Assembly: GCA_002293375.1 (NCBI GenBank) | Contig: DBDA01000021.1 | Span: 190,390-252,725 of the forward strand | Length of the DNA: 62,336 nucleotides | DNA from: Odoribacter sp. UBA944 | GTDB lineage: Bacteria; Bacteroidota; Bacteroidia; Bacteroidales; Marinifilaceae | Direction: 5' to 3' | Shown: piece after piece, positions 43,226-51,183 of the stretch | How the letters are laid out: each line of letters begins with the position of its first letter | How positions within the stretch are numbered: the first letter of the stretch is position 1 | Notes under the pieces: model-generated | What the model saw: only the letters and a program-made list of their open reading frames with translations | Told to the model about the DNA's origin: nothing | Database searches by the model: none | Program-made: the position numbers and the translations under genes

Positions 43226-44620
43226 TTATTCAGTTGTTGATAACAGATTAGCAGGGAGCTCCATCCGGATCCGCCGCTCCTTGGGAAAGTAGTTGTTCAG
43301 CCGGTTGCCGACCCCTTTTCCCCAGCCCAGTGCGATCCCCTCGTAACAGAACAGAAGCCACTCCCCGTTCCGCACCGCGACCGAAAGTTCCTCCTTTTTC
43401 AGGAAGCGCAATGCATCCGGAAGAGAAAGTTCGGTGACAGCCGCTCCACTTCTCTCCAACAAAGTGTACAGGGCAAGCGAGTGAAGCGGTTTTACCTTGC
43501 GGCCGTTCACCTCCGCCACTTCACATCCCTCGTACAAGATCCGGATCTTTTTTCCGGCCTCTTCCAAAAACTCCGCATGGGCGGCCGGAACAATGCGAAA
43601 CACCTCCGCCTCTTTTTTCACTGCCATCTCCGACAGGTTCGGCAACAGCGCCCGGATCTCCGGCGGCAGCGGCGGCGCGGGTGTCTCCCTTTTCCGTTTG
43701 CCTTCTCTTTTCCGGGCGACCCCGCTCTCTCCGCCCTGCTTCCGCAGCACTCCCGTAAAGAACCCCTCTCCGGCCGTTTTGTGCGGATAGAAACGGTAGG
43801 TGGGAAACAGGCTCTCCCCCTGTGTGATCCCGGCAAACGAATGGAAAATCTCCACCGGTTCCGCCCCCAACTCCCGCATGGCCCACTCAATGATGCGCTC
43901 GTTCTCCTCCGGATTGTAAGTACAGGTACTGTACACCAGAAACCCGCCCGCTTTCAACGCAAGCCAACTATCGGCCAGGATTCGTTTCTGCCGCTCGCTG
44001 CACAGAGCAAGGTTCGCCTCGCTCCACTCCCGGATACTGTCTGGATCTTTCCGGAACAACCCCTCCCCGGAGCAGGGAGTGTCCGCTATCAGGAGGTCGA
44101 ACGCCCCCTCCAGCCGGGCAAAGGCGGCCGGGTCGCTGTTACTCACCGCGATGTTGTCGCACCCCCAGCGGATGATGTTCTCTTTCAGCACAGCTGCCCG
44201 GCTGCGGATGACTTCGTTGGCCACCAACAGGCTCCCGGCCGGCAACAAGGAGGCGGCCAGGGTGGACTTGCCGCCCGGAGCGGCGCACAGGTCCAACACC
44301 CGCACAGGGGTCTCCGGCAGCAACTGTTTCAGGACATGCTCCAGAAAAAGGGAGGAAGCCTCCTGCACATAGTAAGCGCCCCCATGAAAACAGGGATCCA
44401 ACGTAAAGACCGGTCGTTCCGCGAGGTAATACCCGTACTCCGCCCACGGCACTTTTTCAGTGACTGCTGCCGGAAAACAAAAACGCTCCGGAGCGGCTTT
44501 GGCCGGATTGAGCCGGACACTTACCGGCGCCGACGCCTGCAACGCTTCCAGAAAGCAGCCGGCATCGGCGTCTAACAATGCCCGCATACGGGCTTCAAAA
44601 GCAGCTGGTAGTTCGTTCAT
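43226..44620 (-). CDS. RsmF/NOP2-type RNA cytosine-C5 methyltransferase
   Basis: A 464-residue SAM-dependent RNA m5C methyltransferase. The core shows motif I LDLCAAPGGKSTLAASLLP near 110, motif IV DTPCSGEGLF near 180 and motif VI VYSTCTYNPEENE near 235, with both catalytic cysteines. The C-terminal third (about 310-464) resembles the PUA-like extension of the RsmF group. Its likely target is 16S rRNA, but the exact site is not predictable. It is co-transcribed with prmA and diverges from murB. Confidence 0.88.
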   Translation of the reverse strand: MNELPAAFEARMRALLDADAGCFLEALQASAPVSVRLNPAKAAPERFCFPAAVTEKVPWAEYGYYLAERPVFTLDPCFHGGAYYVQEASSLFLEHVLKQLLPETPVRVLDLCAAPGGKSTLAASLLPAGSLLVANEVIRSRAAVLKENIIRWGCDNIAVSNSDPAAFARLEGAFDLLIADTPCSGEGLFRKDPDSIREWSEANLALCSERQKRILADSWLALKAGGFLVYSTCTYNPEENERIIEWAMRELGAEPVEIFHSFAGITQGESLFPTYRFYPHKTAGEGFFTGVLRKQGGESGVARKREGKRKRETPAPPLPPEIRALLPNLSEMAVKKEAEVFRIVPAAHAEFLEEAGKKIRILYEGCEVAEVNGRKVKPLHSLALYTLLERSGAAVTELSLPDALRFLKKEELSVAVRNGEWLLFCYEGIALGWGKGVGNRLNNYFPKERRIRMELPANLLSTTE

Positions 44621-44659
44621 GCTTGGCGGTTGTGCGATTTTTCACTACATTCGCGACGA

Positions 44660-44667
44660 CAAAAATA
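44660..44667 (-). promoter_or_regulatory. -7 box upstream of the RNA methyltransferase gene
   Basis: TATTTTTG on the minus strand, about 40 bases before the ATG at 44620. It lies just 5' of the murB start on the other strand. Confidence 0.5.
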
Positions 44668-44675
44668 GCAATACT

Positions 44676-45689
44676 TTGAGGATAGAAGAAAATTTTGACC
44701 TGAAACCCTACAACACCTTTGCGGTTTCCGTCCGCTGTCGCTACTTTGTCGAAAGCGACAGCGAAGCAGCGTGGTTCGATTTTGCCAAACAGTACGAGTG
44801 GGAACCGGAACAGTTGGTCATTCTGGGAGGCGGGAGCAATTTTCTCTTTACGGAAGATTTCGACGGAACCGTACTCTACCCGACCCTATCCGGGATCACC
44901 CTGCTTCAAGAGCAGGGGGGAGAGGTGCTGGTAAGCGCCGGTGCCGGGGTGATTTGGGACGATTTTGTCGCCTGGGCCGTGGAGCGGGGGTACGGTGGGG
45001 TGGAAAACCTCTCGCTGATCCCGGGGCACGTTGGGGCGGCTCCCGTCCAGAACGTCGGGGCCTACGGCATGGAGGCCGGAGATACGATCGACTCCGTAGA
45101 GGCCATTGACCTCAAACGGGCCGTTCCGGTACGGATCCCCGGCTCCGATTGCCATTTCTCCTATCGCGACAGCCTCTTCAAACACAGTTGGAAAAACCGC
45201 TACCTTATCACCCGCGTCACCTTCCGGCTTCGCAAAAAACCGGTCTACAAATTGGACTACGGAAGCATTCGAGAGGAGTTGGAACGCTTGGGTGTACCGC
45301 TCTCCCTGTCGGCTGTCCGGCAGGCGGTCACCAACATCCGCACTTCCAAACTGCCGGATGTGCAGGAGCTACCCAATGCCGGCAGTTTCTTCCGCAACCC
45401 GGTAGTTTCCGCTGAACTTGCTGCAAAACTGCAACAACAATACCCCGCTGTTCCGCTTTATCCGGCAGAAGAGGGGATGGTAAAAGTGGCCGCCGGTTGG
45501 CTCATCGAACAGGCCGGCTGGAAAGGCAAAACACTGGGAAATGCTGGGGTCTACGACCGGCAGGCGTTGGTGTTGGTCAACCGGGGCGGCGCCACAGGCG
45601 TTGAAATCGCCCGCCTGGCCAACGCCGTCAAAAAAGAAGTCTTTGTCCGCTTCGGCATCCGGATCGAATCGGAAGTAAATATTGTTTGA
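44676..45689 (+). CDS. murB: UDP-N-acetylenolpyruvoylglucosamine reductase
   Basis: A 337-residue flavoenzyme that completes UDP-N-acetylmuramate synthesis for peptidoglycan. FAD-binding domain elements include KPYNTFAVSV, VILGGGSNFLF near 50, and the AAPVQNVGAYGMEAGDTI segment near 120-137; the catalytic region has GSFFRNPVVS with its Ser near 235 and the C-terminal Glu in RIESEVNIV. The start is a TTG at 44676: from there the protein begins LRIEENFDLKPYNTF, which aligns with the usual MurB N terminus. The alternative ATG at 44619 would overlap the divergent start of the RNA methyltransferase. Confidence 0.92.
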   Translation: MRIEENFDLKPYNTFAVSVRCRYFVESDSEAAWFDFAKQYEWEPEQLVILGGGSNFLFTEDFDGTVLYPTLSGITLLQEQGGEVLVSAGAGVIWDDFVAWAVERGYGGVENLSLIPGHVGAAPVQNVGAYGMEAGDTIDSVEAIDLKRAVPVRIPGSDCHFSYRDSLFKHSWKNRYLITRVTFRLRKKPVYKLDYGSIREELERLGVPLSLSAVRQAVTNIRTSKLPDVQELPNAGSFFRNPVVSAELAAKLQQQYPAVPLYPAEEGMVKVAAGWLIEQAGWKGKTLGNAGVYDRQALVLVNRGGATGVEIARLANAVKKEVFVRFGIRIESEVNIV

Positions 45690-46084
45690 ACGGGATAACA
45701 TTCCTCGTGCAAGGCAACCCCTGATTTTTCTCTTTGTCCCCCTATCGCTTTGGTCTGTTGTTTCCGAAAACGGGTCTCCGTTGCAGTTTATTGCGTCCCG
45801 ACAACGACATAATGGGAAAAGGAATGGAAAGAGAAGGGAAAAGCATGTGCAACAGAATGGAAAAGGGTAGGAAAGAGGCCCCATACACAGTTTCAAGGAA
45901 ATAAAAAATGCTATTTTACCGGTTAAATTACCTCAAAACGTTTTCCGAGTGCAGATGTATGGATGTGCCGGAAGCGTAAAAGCGAAGCAGCTTCAGCACA
46001 CCATACACCGGAACGGCCGGAGAATACAAATGGAAAGAACAACAAATTCTCGTGCGTTTTGCCCCGGCATCCCCGTGAAATTAT
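45690..46084. other. Non-coding stretch between murB and carB
   Basis: Apart from the repeat fragment at 45713-45790, I see no gene or RNA. Short frames here have no protein-like character. Purine-rich plus-strand runs (ggaaaagg, ggaaagag) occur at about 45810-45880. Confidence 0.45.
45713..45790 (+). repeat. Fragment of palindromic module family
   Basis: About 78 bp roughly 80% identical to 8156-8234, from GGCAACC through CCCTATCGCTTTGGT, TGTTGTTTCCGAAA and TCTCC. It carries only the left arm of module 1; a right arm is not recognisable. Confidence 0.7.
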
Positions 46085-46116
46085 TTTGCGGCTCTCGCCG
46101 AAAATCGCTACATTTG
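46085..46116 (+). promoter_or_regulatory. Promoter of carB
   Basis: TTTG at 46085-46088, 20 bases, then TACATTTG at 46109-46116. Leader of about 30 bases before the ATG at 46151. Confidence 0.7.
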
Positions 46117-46150
46117 CCCGGAAAAATCAAGATTTAACAGTTGTAAATGT

Positions 46151-49100
46151 ATGCCGGTGAATGCTAAAGTAAAAAAAGTGATCGTATTGGGGTCCGGAGC
46201 CTTGAAAATAGGCCAGGCCGGAGAGTTTGACTATTCGGGGTCTCAAGCCTTGAAAGCGCTGAAAGAAGAAGGGATAACAACAGTGCTGATCAATCCGAAC
46301 ATCGCTACCATTCAGACTTCGGAAGGGATTGCGGACCGGGTCTATTTTCTGCCTGTAACTCCTTATTTTGTAGAGGAGATCATCAAGAAGGAAAAACCCG
46401 ACGGCATATTGCTGGCATTCGGAGGGCAGACGGCCCTGAATTGTGGCACAGAGATGTACCTGAACGGTACGTTGAAAAAATACGGAGTGGAAGTACTGGG
46501 CACCTCCGTAGAGGCGATCATGACGACCGAAGACCGGGACCTGTTCGTAAAAAAATTAGATGAAGTCGGCATCAAAACCCCGGTTAGTGAAGCGGTGGAG
46601 ACAATGGAGGCGGCATTAGCTGCCGCCAATTGTATCGGTTTTCCTGTGATGGTGCGTTCGGCCTATGCCTTGGGAGGATTGGGAAGCGGCATCTGCAACA
46701 CCCCGGAAGAGTTCCGGACACTTTGCGAAAGCTCCTTTGCGTATTCCAAACAGATTTTGGTAGAAGAATCCCTGAAAGGGTGGAAAGAGATCGAGTTTGA
46801 GGTGATCCGCGATCGGAACGACCACTGTTTCACGGTCGCCAGCATGGAAAATTTCGACCCACTGGGCATCCATACCGGTGAGAGCATCGTGGTGGCCCCG
46901 ACCTGTTCGTTGGACGAACAGGAACTCTCCTTGTTGCAAGAACTCTCCCGGAAAACCATCCGGCACATCGGCATTGTCGGGGAGTGCAACATCCAATACG
47001 CCTTCAACTCGGAAACGGACGATTACCGCGTGATCGAGGTCAATGCGCGGTTGAGTCGTTCCTCGGCGTTGGCCTCCAAAGCGACCGGCTATCCGTTGGC
47101 GTTTGTGGCGGCCAAATTGGCATTGGGCTATACTTTGGACCAGATCGGGGAGATAGGTACGCCGAACTCCGCCTATGTGGCCCCCTCGCTGGATTACCTG
47201 ATTTGCAAGATACCCCGCTGGGACTTGACGAAATTCGCCGGTGTCTCCCGCCTGATCGGCTCCAGCATGAAATCGGTCGGGGAGATCATGTCCATCGGCC
47301 GGTCGTTCGAAGAGATCATCCAGAAAGGTCTGCGGATGATCGGGCAGGGGATGCACGGGTTCGTGGGGAACCGCGCATTGGTGGACCTGGGGGATGTGGA
47401 GGAAGAACTCTCCAAGCCCACCGACCTCCGGGTATTTGCCATCGCCAAAGCGTTTGAGGAGGGATACACCGTTGAACGGATCCATGAGCTGACCAAGATA
47501 GACCTCTGGTTCCTCGGGAAGTTGAAAAATATTTACGATTACTCGTTGGTGTTGGGACGGTACGACGCCATCGAGGCGTTGCCGGCGGAGGTATTGCTGG
47601 AGGCCAAACGGTTGGGATTCTCCGATTTCCAGATAGCCCGCTTGGTGGAAGATCCGGCCGGGAATCTGGGAAACGAAGCCCTGCGGGTGCGGGAATGCCG
47701 CAAAAAAGCCGGAATTTTTCCGGCCGTAAAACGGATCAATACGGTGGCTTCCGACGACCCGTCCAAGACCAACTACCTCTATATGACCTACGGCGATCGG
47801 AAGCACGACATTGTGTACGGCGGGGCCGACAAATCGGTGGTGGTACTGGGTTCCGGTGCCTACCGCATCGGCAGCTCCGTGGAGTTTGACTGGTGTTCGG
47901 TCAATGCGGTACAGACCGCCCGGAAGTTGGGGAATACCTCCATCATGATCAACTACAATCCGGAGACCGTGTCGACCGATTACGACATGTGCGACCGGCT
48001 CTATTTCGACGAACTCTCCTTTGAGCGGGTGTTGGACGTATTGGATTTGGAGTCGCCGCAGGGCGTTGTGGTTTCCGTGGGCGGGCAGATCCCGAACAAC
48101 CTGGCGATGCGCCTGCACCGGCAGGGTATACCGGTGCTGGGGACCTCTCCGCTCTCCATCGACCGGGCGGAGAACCGCCACAAGTTTTCCAGCATGTTGG
48201 ACAGCTTGGGGGTAGATCAGCCGGCCTGGCAAGAGTTGTCCAGCATGGAGGAGATTTACGGGTTTGTAAAAAAAGTGGGCTATCCGGTGTTGGTGCGCCC
48301 CTCTTACGTTCTCTCGGGCGCAGCTATGAACGTTTGCTACAACGCGGAGGAGTTGGAGACCTTCCTGAAGCTGGCGGCCAACGTGTCGAAAGAGTACCCG
48401 GTGGTGGTGTCGCAGTTCCTGCAAAGCGCCAAAGAGATCGAGTTTGACGCGGTAGCGCACAACGGAGAGATCGTGGAGTACGCCATATCGGAACACATTG
48501 AATTTGCCGGCGTTCACTCCGGGGATGCTACGCTCGTATTTCCCGCCCAGAAAATATACTTCGAGACGGCCCGCCGCATCAAGCGGATCAGTCGGAAGAT
48601 TGCCAAAGAGCTGAATATCAGCGGCCCTTTCAACATCCAATACCTAGCCAAAAATAACGACGTAAAGGTGATCGAGTGCAACCTGCGCGCTTCCCGGAGT
48701 TTTCCGTTCGTGTCCAAGATCTTGAAACACAACTTCATCGAGACGGCTACCCGCATCATGTTGGGTGCACCCTACGAAAAACTATCCGCTTCGGATTTCG
48801 ACATTGACTGGACGGGGATCAAGGCCTCTCAATTCTCTTTTGCCCGCCTGCACAACGCCGATCCGGTATTGAGCGTGGACATGTCCTCCACCGGTGAGGT
48901 GGGGTGTTTGGGGGACGATTTTAACGAAGCATTGTTGACCTCCATGATCTCGGTGGGGTATGATATTCCCAAAAAGAGCGTCATGGTCTCATCTGGTGAC
49001 AGCAAATCAAAAGTTGATCTGTTGGATGGTTGTAAATTGCTCCAGGAGCACCGCTATGAAATTTATGCGACGGCTGGAACCTGCAAATTTTTGCAGGAGA

Positions 49101-49384
49101 ACGGTATACAGGCCAAGGTGGTCTGCTGGCCCGACGAGGAGAATGCCTCCGGGTTGAAAATCATGGATATGATCGCACAACATCGGTTCGATCTGGTGAT
49201 CAATATCCCGAAAAACCACACCCGCCGGGAGCTCACTAACGGGTACCGGATCCGGCGCGGGGCGGTGGACCACAACATCCCGCTGATTACGAACGCCCGT
49301 CTGGCGAACGCCTTTATCGAAGCGTTCTGCACCGTCAAATTGGAGGAGATCAAAATCAAATCCTGGCAGGAGTACAAAGAGTAA
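46151..49384 (+). CDS. carB: Carbamoyl phosphate synthase large subunit
   Basis: A full-length 1077-residue CarB, which makes carbamoyl phosphate for pyrimidines and arginine. The two ATP-grasp halves are evident: N-terminal IVLGSGALKIGQAGEFDYSG (about 9-28) and second-half VVLGSGAYRIGSSVEFDW (about 560-577), each followed by its biotin-carboxylase-like domains; YALGGLGSG near 175 and LSRSSALASKATGYPLA near 302 are characteristic. The C-terminal allosteric MGS-like domain spans about 935-1077 and ends with a KSWQEYKE tail. carA is not adjacent in this window. A single promoter precedes it; I find no attenuator. Confidence 0.96.
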   Translation: MPVNAKVKKVIVLGSGALKIGQAGEFDYSGSQALKALKEEGITTVLINPNIATIQTSEGIADRVYFLPVTPYFVEEIIKKEKPDGILLAFGGQTALNCGTEMYLNGTLKKYGVEVLGTSVEAIMTTEDRDLFVKKLDEVGIKTPVSEAVETMEAALAAANCIGFPVMVRSAYALGGLGSGICNTPEEFRTLCESSFAYSKQILVEESLKGWKEIEFEVIRDRNDHCFTVASMENFDPLGIHTGESIVVAPTCSLDEQELSLLQELSRKTIRHIGIVGECNIQYAFNSETDDYRVIEVNARLSRSSALASKATGYPLAFVAAKLALGYTLDQIGEIGTPNSAYVAPSLDYLICKIPRWDLTKFAGVSRLIGSSMKSVGEIMSIGRSFEEIIQKGLRMIGQGMHGFVGNRALVDLGDVEEELSKPTDLRVFAIAKAFEEGYTVERIHELTKIDLWFLGKLKNIYDYSLVLGRYDAIEALPAEVLLEAKRLGFSDFQIARLVEDPAGNLGNEALRVRECRKKAGIFPAVKRINTVASDDPSKTNYLYMTYGDRKHDIVYGGADKSVVVLGSGAYRIGSSVEFDWCSVNAVQTARKLGNTSIMINYNPETVSTDYDMCDRLYFDELSFERVLDVLDLESPQGVVVSVGGQIPNNLAMRLHRQGIPVLGTSPLSIDRAENRHKFSSMLDSLGVDQPAWQELSSMEEIYGFVKKVGYPVLVRPSYVLSGAAMNVCYNAEELETFLKLAANVSKEYPVVVSQFLQSAKEIEFDAVAHNGEIVEYAISEHIEFAGVHSGDATLVFPAQKIYFETARRIKRISRKIAKELNISGPFNIQYLAKNNDVKVIECNLRASRSFPFVSKILKHNFIETATRIMLGAPYEKLSASDFDIDWTGIKASQFSFARLHNADPVLSVDMSSTGEVGCLGDDFNEALLTSMISVGYDIPKKSVMVSSGDSKSKVDLLDGCKLLQEHRYEIYATAGTCKFLQENGIQAKVVCWPDEENASGLKIMDMIAQHRFDLVINIPKNHTRRELTNGYRIRRGAVDHNIPLITNARLANAFIEAFCTVKLEEIKIKSWQEYKE

Positions 49385-49412
49385 AGGTGTACATACTGAA
49401 ACAAGGAGGTTG

Positions 49413-49967
49413 CTAAGAACTTGTTTTCGGGCGATTTTTGGCAGCTTCCTTTTCAGCTTCCCTTTTGGCCATCTCCTCTTTGGTGCGGAGGTACACTTGG
49501 TAACTCCAAAATCCGGCTGTTACGGAAAGAGCGATCGCATTCCGGATGGGGCCGAGGTATTGGAGGCGTTCCACCTCCCTCAACCGAAAATAGTTCATGC
49601 ATTGCTCAAAATCCATGTGGTAGGTGCGCCGGATAAACGCAGAGAGACTTCTTTGGGTGGTCAGTAGCGGAGGGGTTATATCCCCGATTCTCAGATCCGG
49701 GTTCAGAAACGGTTTTTTCTTTCGGAGAAAATCCTCAAACCGCTTTTTGGTCAGGTACTGTTCTTTGTATTTCGGAGTGGGAGGGCGCTCTTCCTTGCTC
49801 CACTTCTTTTTTTTAATGATCTGTCTGATAAAAACAATCCGGGTTCTTTTCCACTCCTCCGGATGACTTTTTTTGTAAAAGAACAAGAGCAGGAACAGCG
49901 TTGTCAGCACTATACCGGATAGTACGGCTATGCAAGCCAGAAGCGATATAACCTGCTCTTTATCCAT
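49413..49967 (-). CDS. Membrane-anchored AraC-type HTH protein
   Basis: A 184-residue protein with an N-terminal hydrophobic segment (about 8-30: SLLACIAVLSGIVLTTLFLL), a basic stretch (KSHPEEWKRTRIVFIRQIIK), and a C-terminal AraC-like helix-turn-helix half (about 95-165: NPDLRIGDI, then RSLSAFIRRTYHMDFEQCMN) resembling the Bacteroidota type seen at the end of sensor regulators. The HTH appears to be a single compact domain of under 90 residues with no sensor domain. The start MDKEQVISLL at 49967 is chosen; an upstream GTG start would run through a -7 box. The -7 box TATCTTTG ends 6 bases before the ATG, so the transcript is nearly leaderless. Function unknown. Confidence 0.6.
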   Translation of the reverse strand: MDKEQVISLLACIAVLSGIVLTTLFLLLFFYKKSHPEEWKRTRIVFIRQIIKKKKWSKEERPPTPKYKEQYLTKKRFEDFLRKKKPFLNPDLRIGDITPPLLTTQRSLSAFIRRTYHMDFEQCMNYFRLREVERLQYLGPIRNAIALSVTAGFWSYQVYLRTKEEMAKREAEKEAAKNRPKTSS

Positions 49968-49972
49968 GGGTG

Positions 49973-49980
49973 CAAAGATA
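49973..49980 (-). promoter_or_regulatory. -7 box just upstream of the AraC-like gene
   Basis: TATCTTTG on the minus strand, 5 bases before the ATG at 49967. The expected start of transcription falls almost at the start codon. Confidence 0.45.
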
Positions 49981-50014
49981 CTAAAACCGCTTTTTGCAGC
50001 AACTGTTCCGGGAA

Positions 50015-50054
50015 TTTTACCGGAAGACACCGTTGGTCGTGTCTCCCGGTAAAA
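50015..50054 (-). terminator. Terminator after the sigma factor gene
   Basis: TTTTACCGG and AGACAC pair with their complements (9 and 6 bp, one mismatch between) around an 8-base loop, about 7 bases after the sigma gene stop. The stem ends in A/T runs. Confidence 0.65.
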
Positions 50055-50060
50055 CTCCCG

Positions 50061-50930
50061 TCAGAGGTAACACTTCAGAAAATCAATGTTTTTACTCCGG
50101 AGTTTTCGTATGGCTCTTCCTTTTAGTTGCCGGATTCTCTCCGGGGAGACATTCAGTTTTCGGGAAATATCCTCCATGGAGAGCGAATGTTCCCCGTTCA
50201 AACCGTAGTGCATCATCAAAATAACGATTTCCCGTTCATTTAAAATACTCAGGAAGCGCTGGAGATCGACAGAAAGGGAGGAACGGAAAGAGACCTCTTC
50301 CTGTTCCGGGGGTGTCATGTTCTGAATATACTGTTCGTAAAATGTGGCATCCTCTTCTGCCACATACGCTGGAAGGGGAGCATCCAGGTAGAGCGGTTGG
50401 TGTTCGGCCTGCTGATGTTCCCGGATCACTTTGGGAGTGGTGTGCATCGCTTCTGCGATCTCTTCCTCCGAAGGATTTCGGAGCAACCGTTGTTCCAAGT
50501 GGTTGCTCGTTTTATTGATCTGGTGGATAAAATTCACCTTGTTGACCGGCAAACGTACCAACCGACCGTAATCTCCGATGGCTTGCAGAATGGACTGCCG
50601 GATCCACCAGACAGCGTAAGAGATGAATTTGAACCCTCTTGTCGGATCAAAAAATTCTGCAGCTTTTACCAAACCGAAATTTCCTTCGCTGATCAGATCA
50701 TCCAACGACAATCCCTGATTCTGGTACTGTTTGGCGACTGAGATCACAAAGCGCAGGTTGCACGAAATAAGGCATTCCTGCGCTTTCAAATCCCCCTCTT
50801 TGATCCTTTGCAAGATCTGGTTTTCTTCCTCTGCAGAGAGAACATGGGTTTTGTGGATTTCGTTCAGGTACTTTTCAATGGCATCTGAACTCCGTACGAT
50901 AAATTTCTTGGTGATGTTTAATTTTTTCAT
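50061..50930 (-). CDS. Sigma-70 (RpoD/SigA-like) paralogue
   Basis: A 289-residue sigma factor resembling the short Bacteroidota RpoD but divergent from it. Region 1.2 begins ITKKFIVRSSDAIEKYLNEI; region 2 has NLRFVISVAKQYQNQGLSLDDLISEGNFGL and FKFISYAVWWIRQSILQAI (about 55-120), the conserved core and -10 binding elements; regions 3 and 4 (about 125-289) end in SMEDISRKLNVSPERIRQLK, the -35 helix-turn-helix. The middle linker carries an unusual acidic insert (PAYVAEEDATFYEQYIQNMT). It is more likely a second, condition-specific sigma than the housekeeping one. It diverges from the GH20 gene, and the region between contains the inverted-repeat-flanked promoter. Confidence 0.85.
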   Translation of the reverse strand: MKKLNITKKFIVRSSDAIEKYLNEIHKTHVLSAEEENQILQRIKEGDLKAQECLISCNLRFVISVAKQYQNQGLSLDDLISEGNFGLVKAAEFFDPTRGFKFISYAVWWIRQSILQAIGDYGRLVRLPVNKVNFIHQINKTSNHLEQRLLRNPSEEEIAEAMHTTPKVIREHQQAEHQPLYLDAPLPAYVAEEDATFYEQYIQNMTPPEQEEVSFRSSLSVDLQRFLSILNEREIVILMMHYGLNGEHSLSMEDISRKLNVSPERIRQLKGRAIRKLRSKNIDFLKCYL

Positions 50931-50980
50931 ACCAGCTGTTTTTTATAGTTGTATAAAACTCTTTACAAACATGCTGCTCA

Positions 50981-50994
50981 ATACTTGTCAGTAT
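50981..50994. promoter_or_regulatory. Small palindrome upstream of the sigma gene
   Basis: ATACT and AGTAT flank TGTC, followed directly by the palindrome ATGCGCAT at 50992-50999. A possible regulator site about 50 bases before the sigma gene; no protein can be assigned. Confidence 0.25.
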
Positions 50995-51066
50995 GCGCAT
51001 ATTGTGTCGAAAAGAGTAAATGTTTTTGTAAATAAAATTTGTTGATTAATGACATTTATAAATATA

Positions 51067-51157
51067 TTGGAATGCATAAAAAAACAGAAGGGGGTATGGA
51101 AGTGAATTTTACTATTTTGTGAATTAAAATAGAAATCATTACTTTTATGCATTCCAA
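51067..51157. repeat. 15-bp inverted repeats flanking a promoter (candidate invertible element)
   Basis: TTGGAATGCATAAAA at 51067-51081 and its exact complement at 51143-51157 are separated by 61 bases. The spacer holds a -33 TTTG and the first three bases of a -7 box (see 51116). Such layouts flank invertible promoters in Bacteroidales; alternatively the arms are two binding sites for one regulator. Confidence 0.6.
51116..51147 (+). promoter_or_regulatory. Promoter of the GH20 gene
   Basis: TTTG at 51116-51119, 20 bases, then TACTTTTA at 51140-51147 (one mismatch to consensus). The -7 box overlaps the right inverted-repeat arm. The ATG is at 51184. Confidence 0.55.
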
Positions 51158-51183
51158 GAATATCTCCTCTAATGTGTTATTTT

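Noticed and set aside
46616..48640. A 674-codon open frame on the minus strand
   Set aside because: It lies entirely opposite carB, whose frame is full length with every motif; the antisense frame is a by-product.
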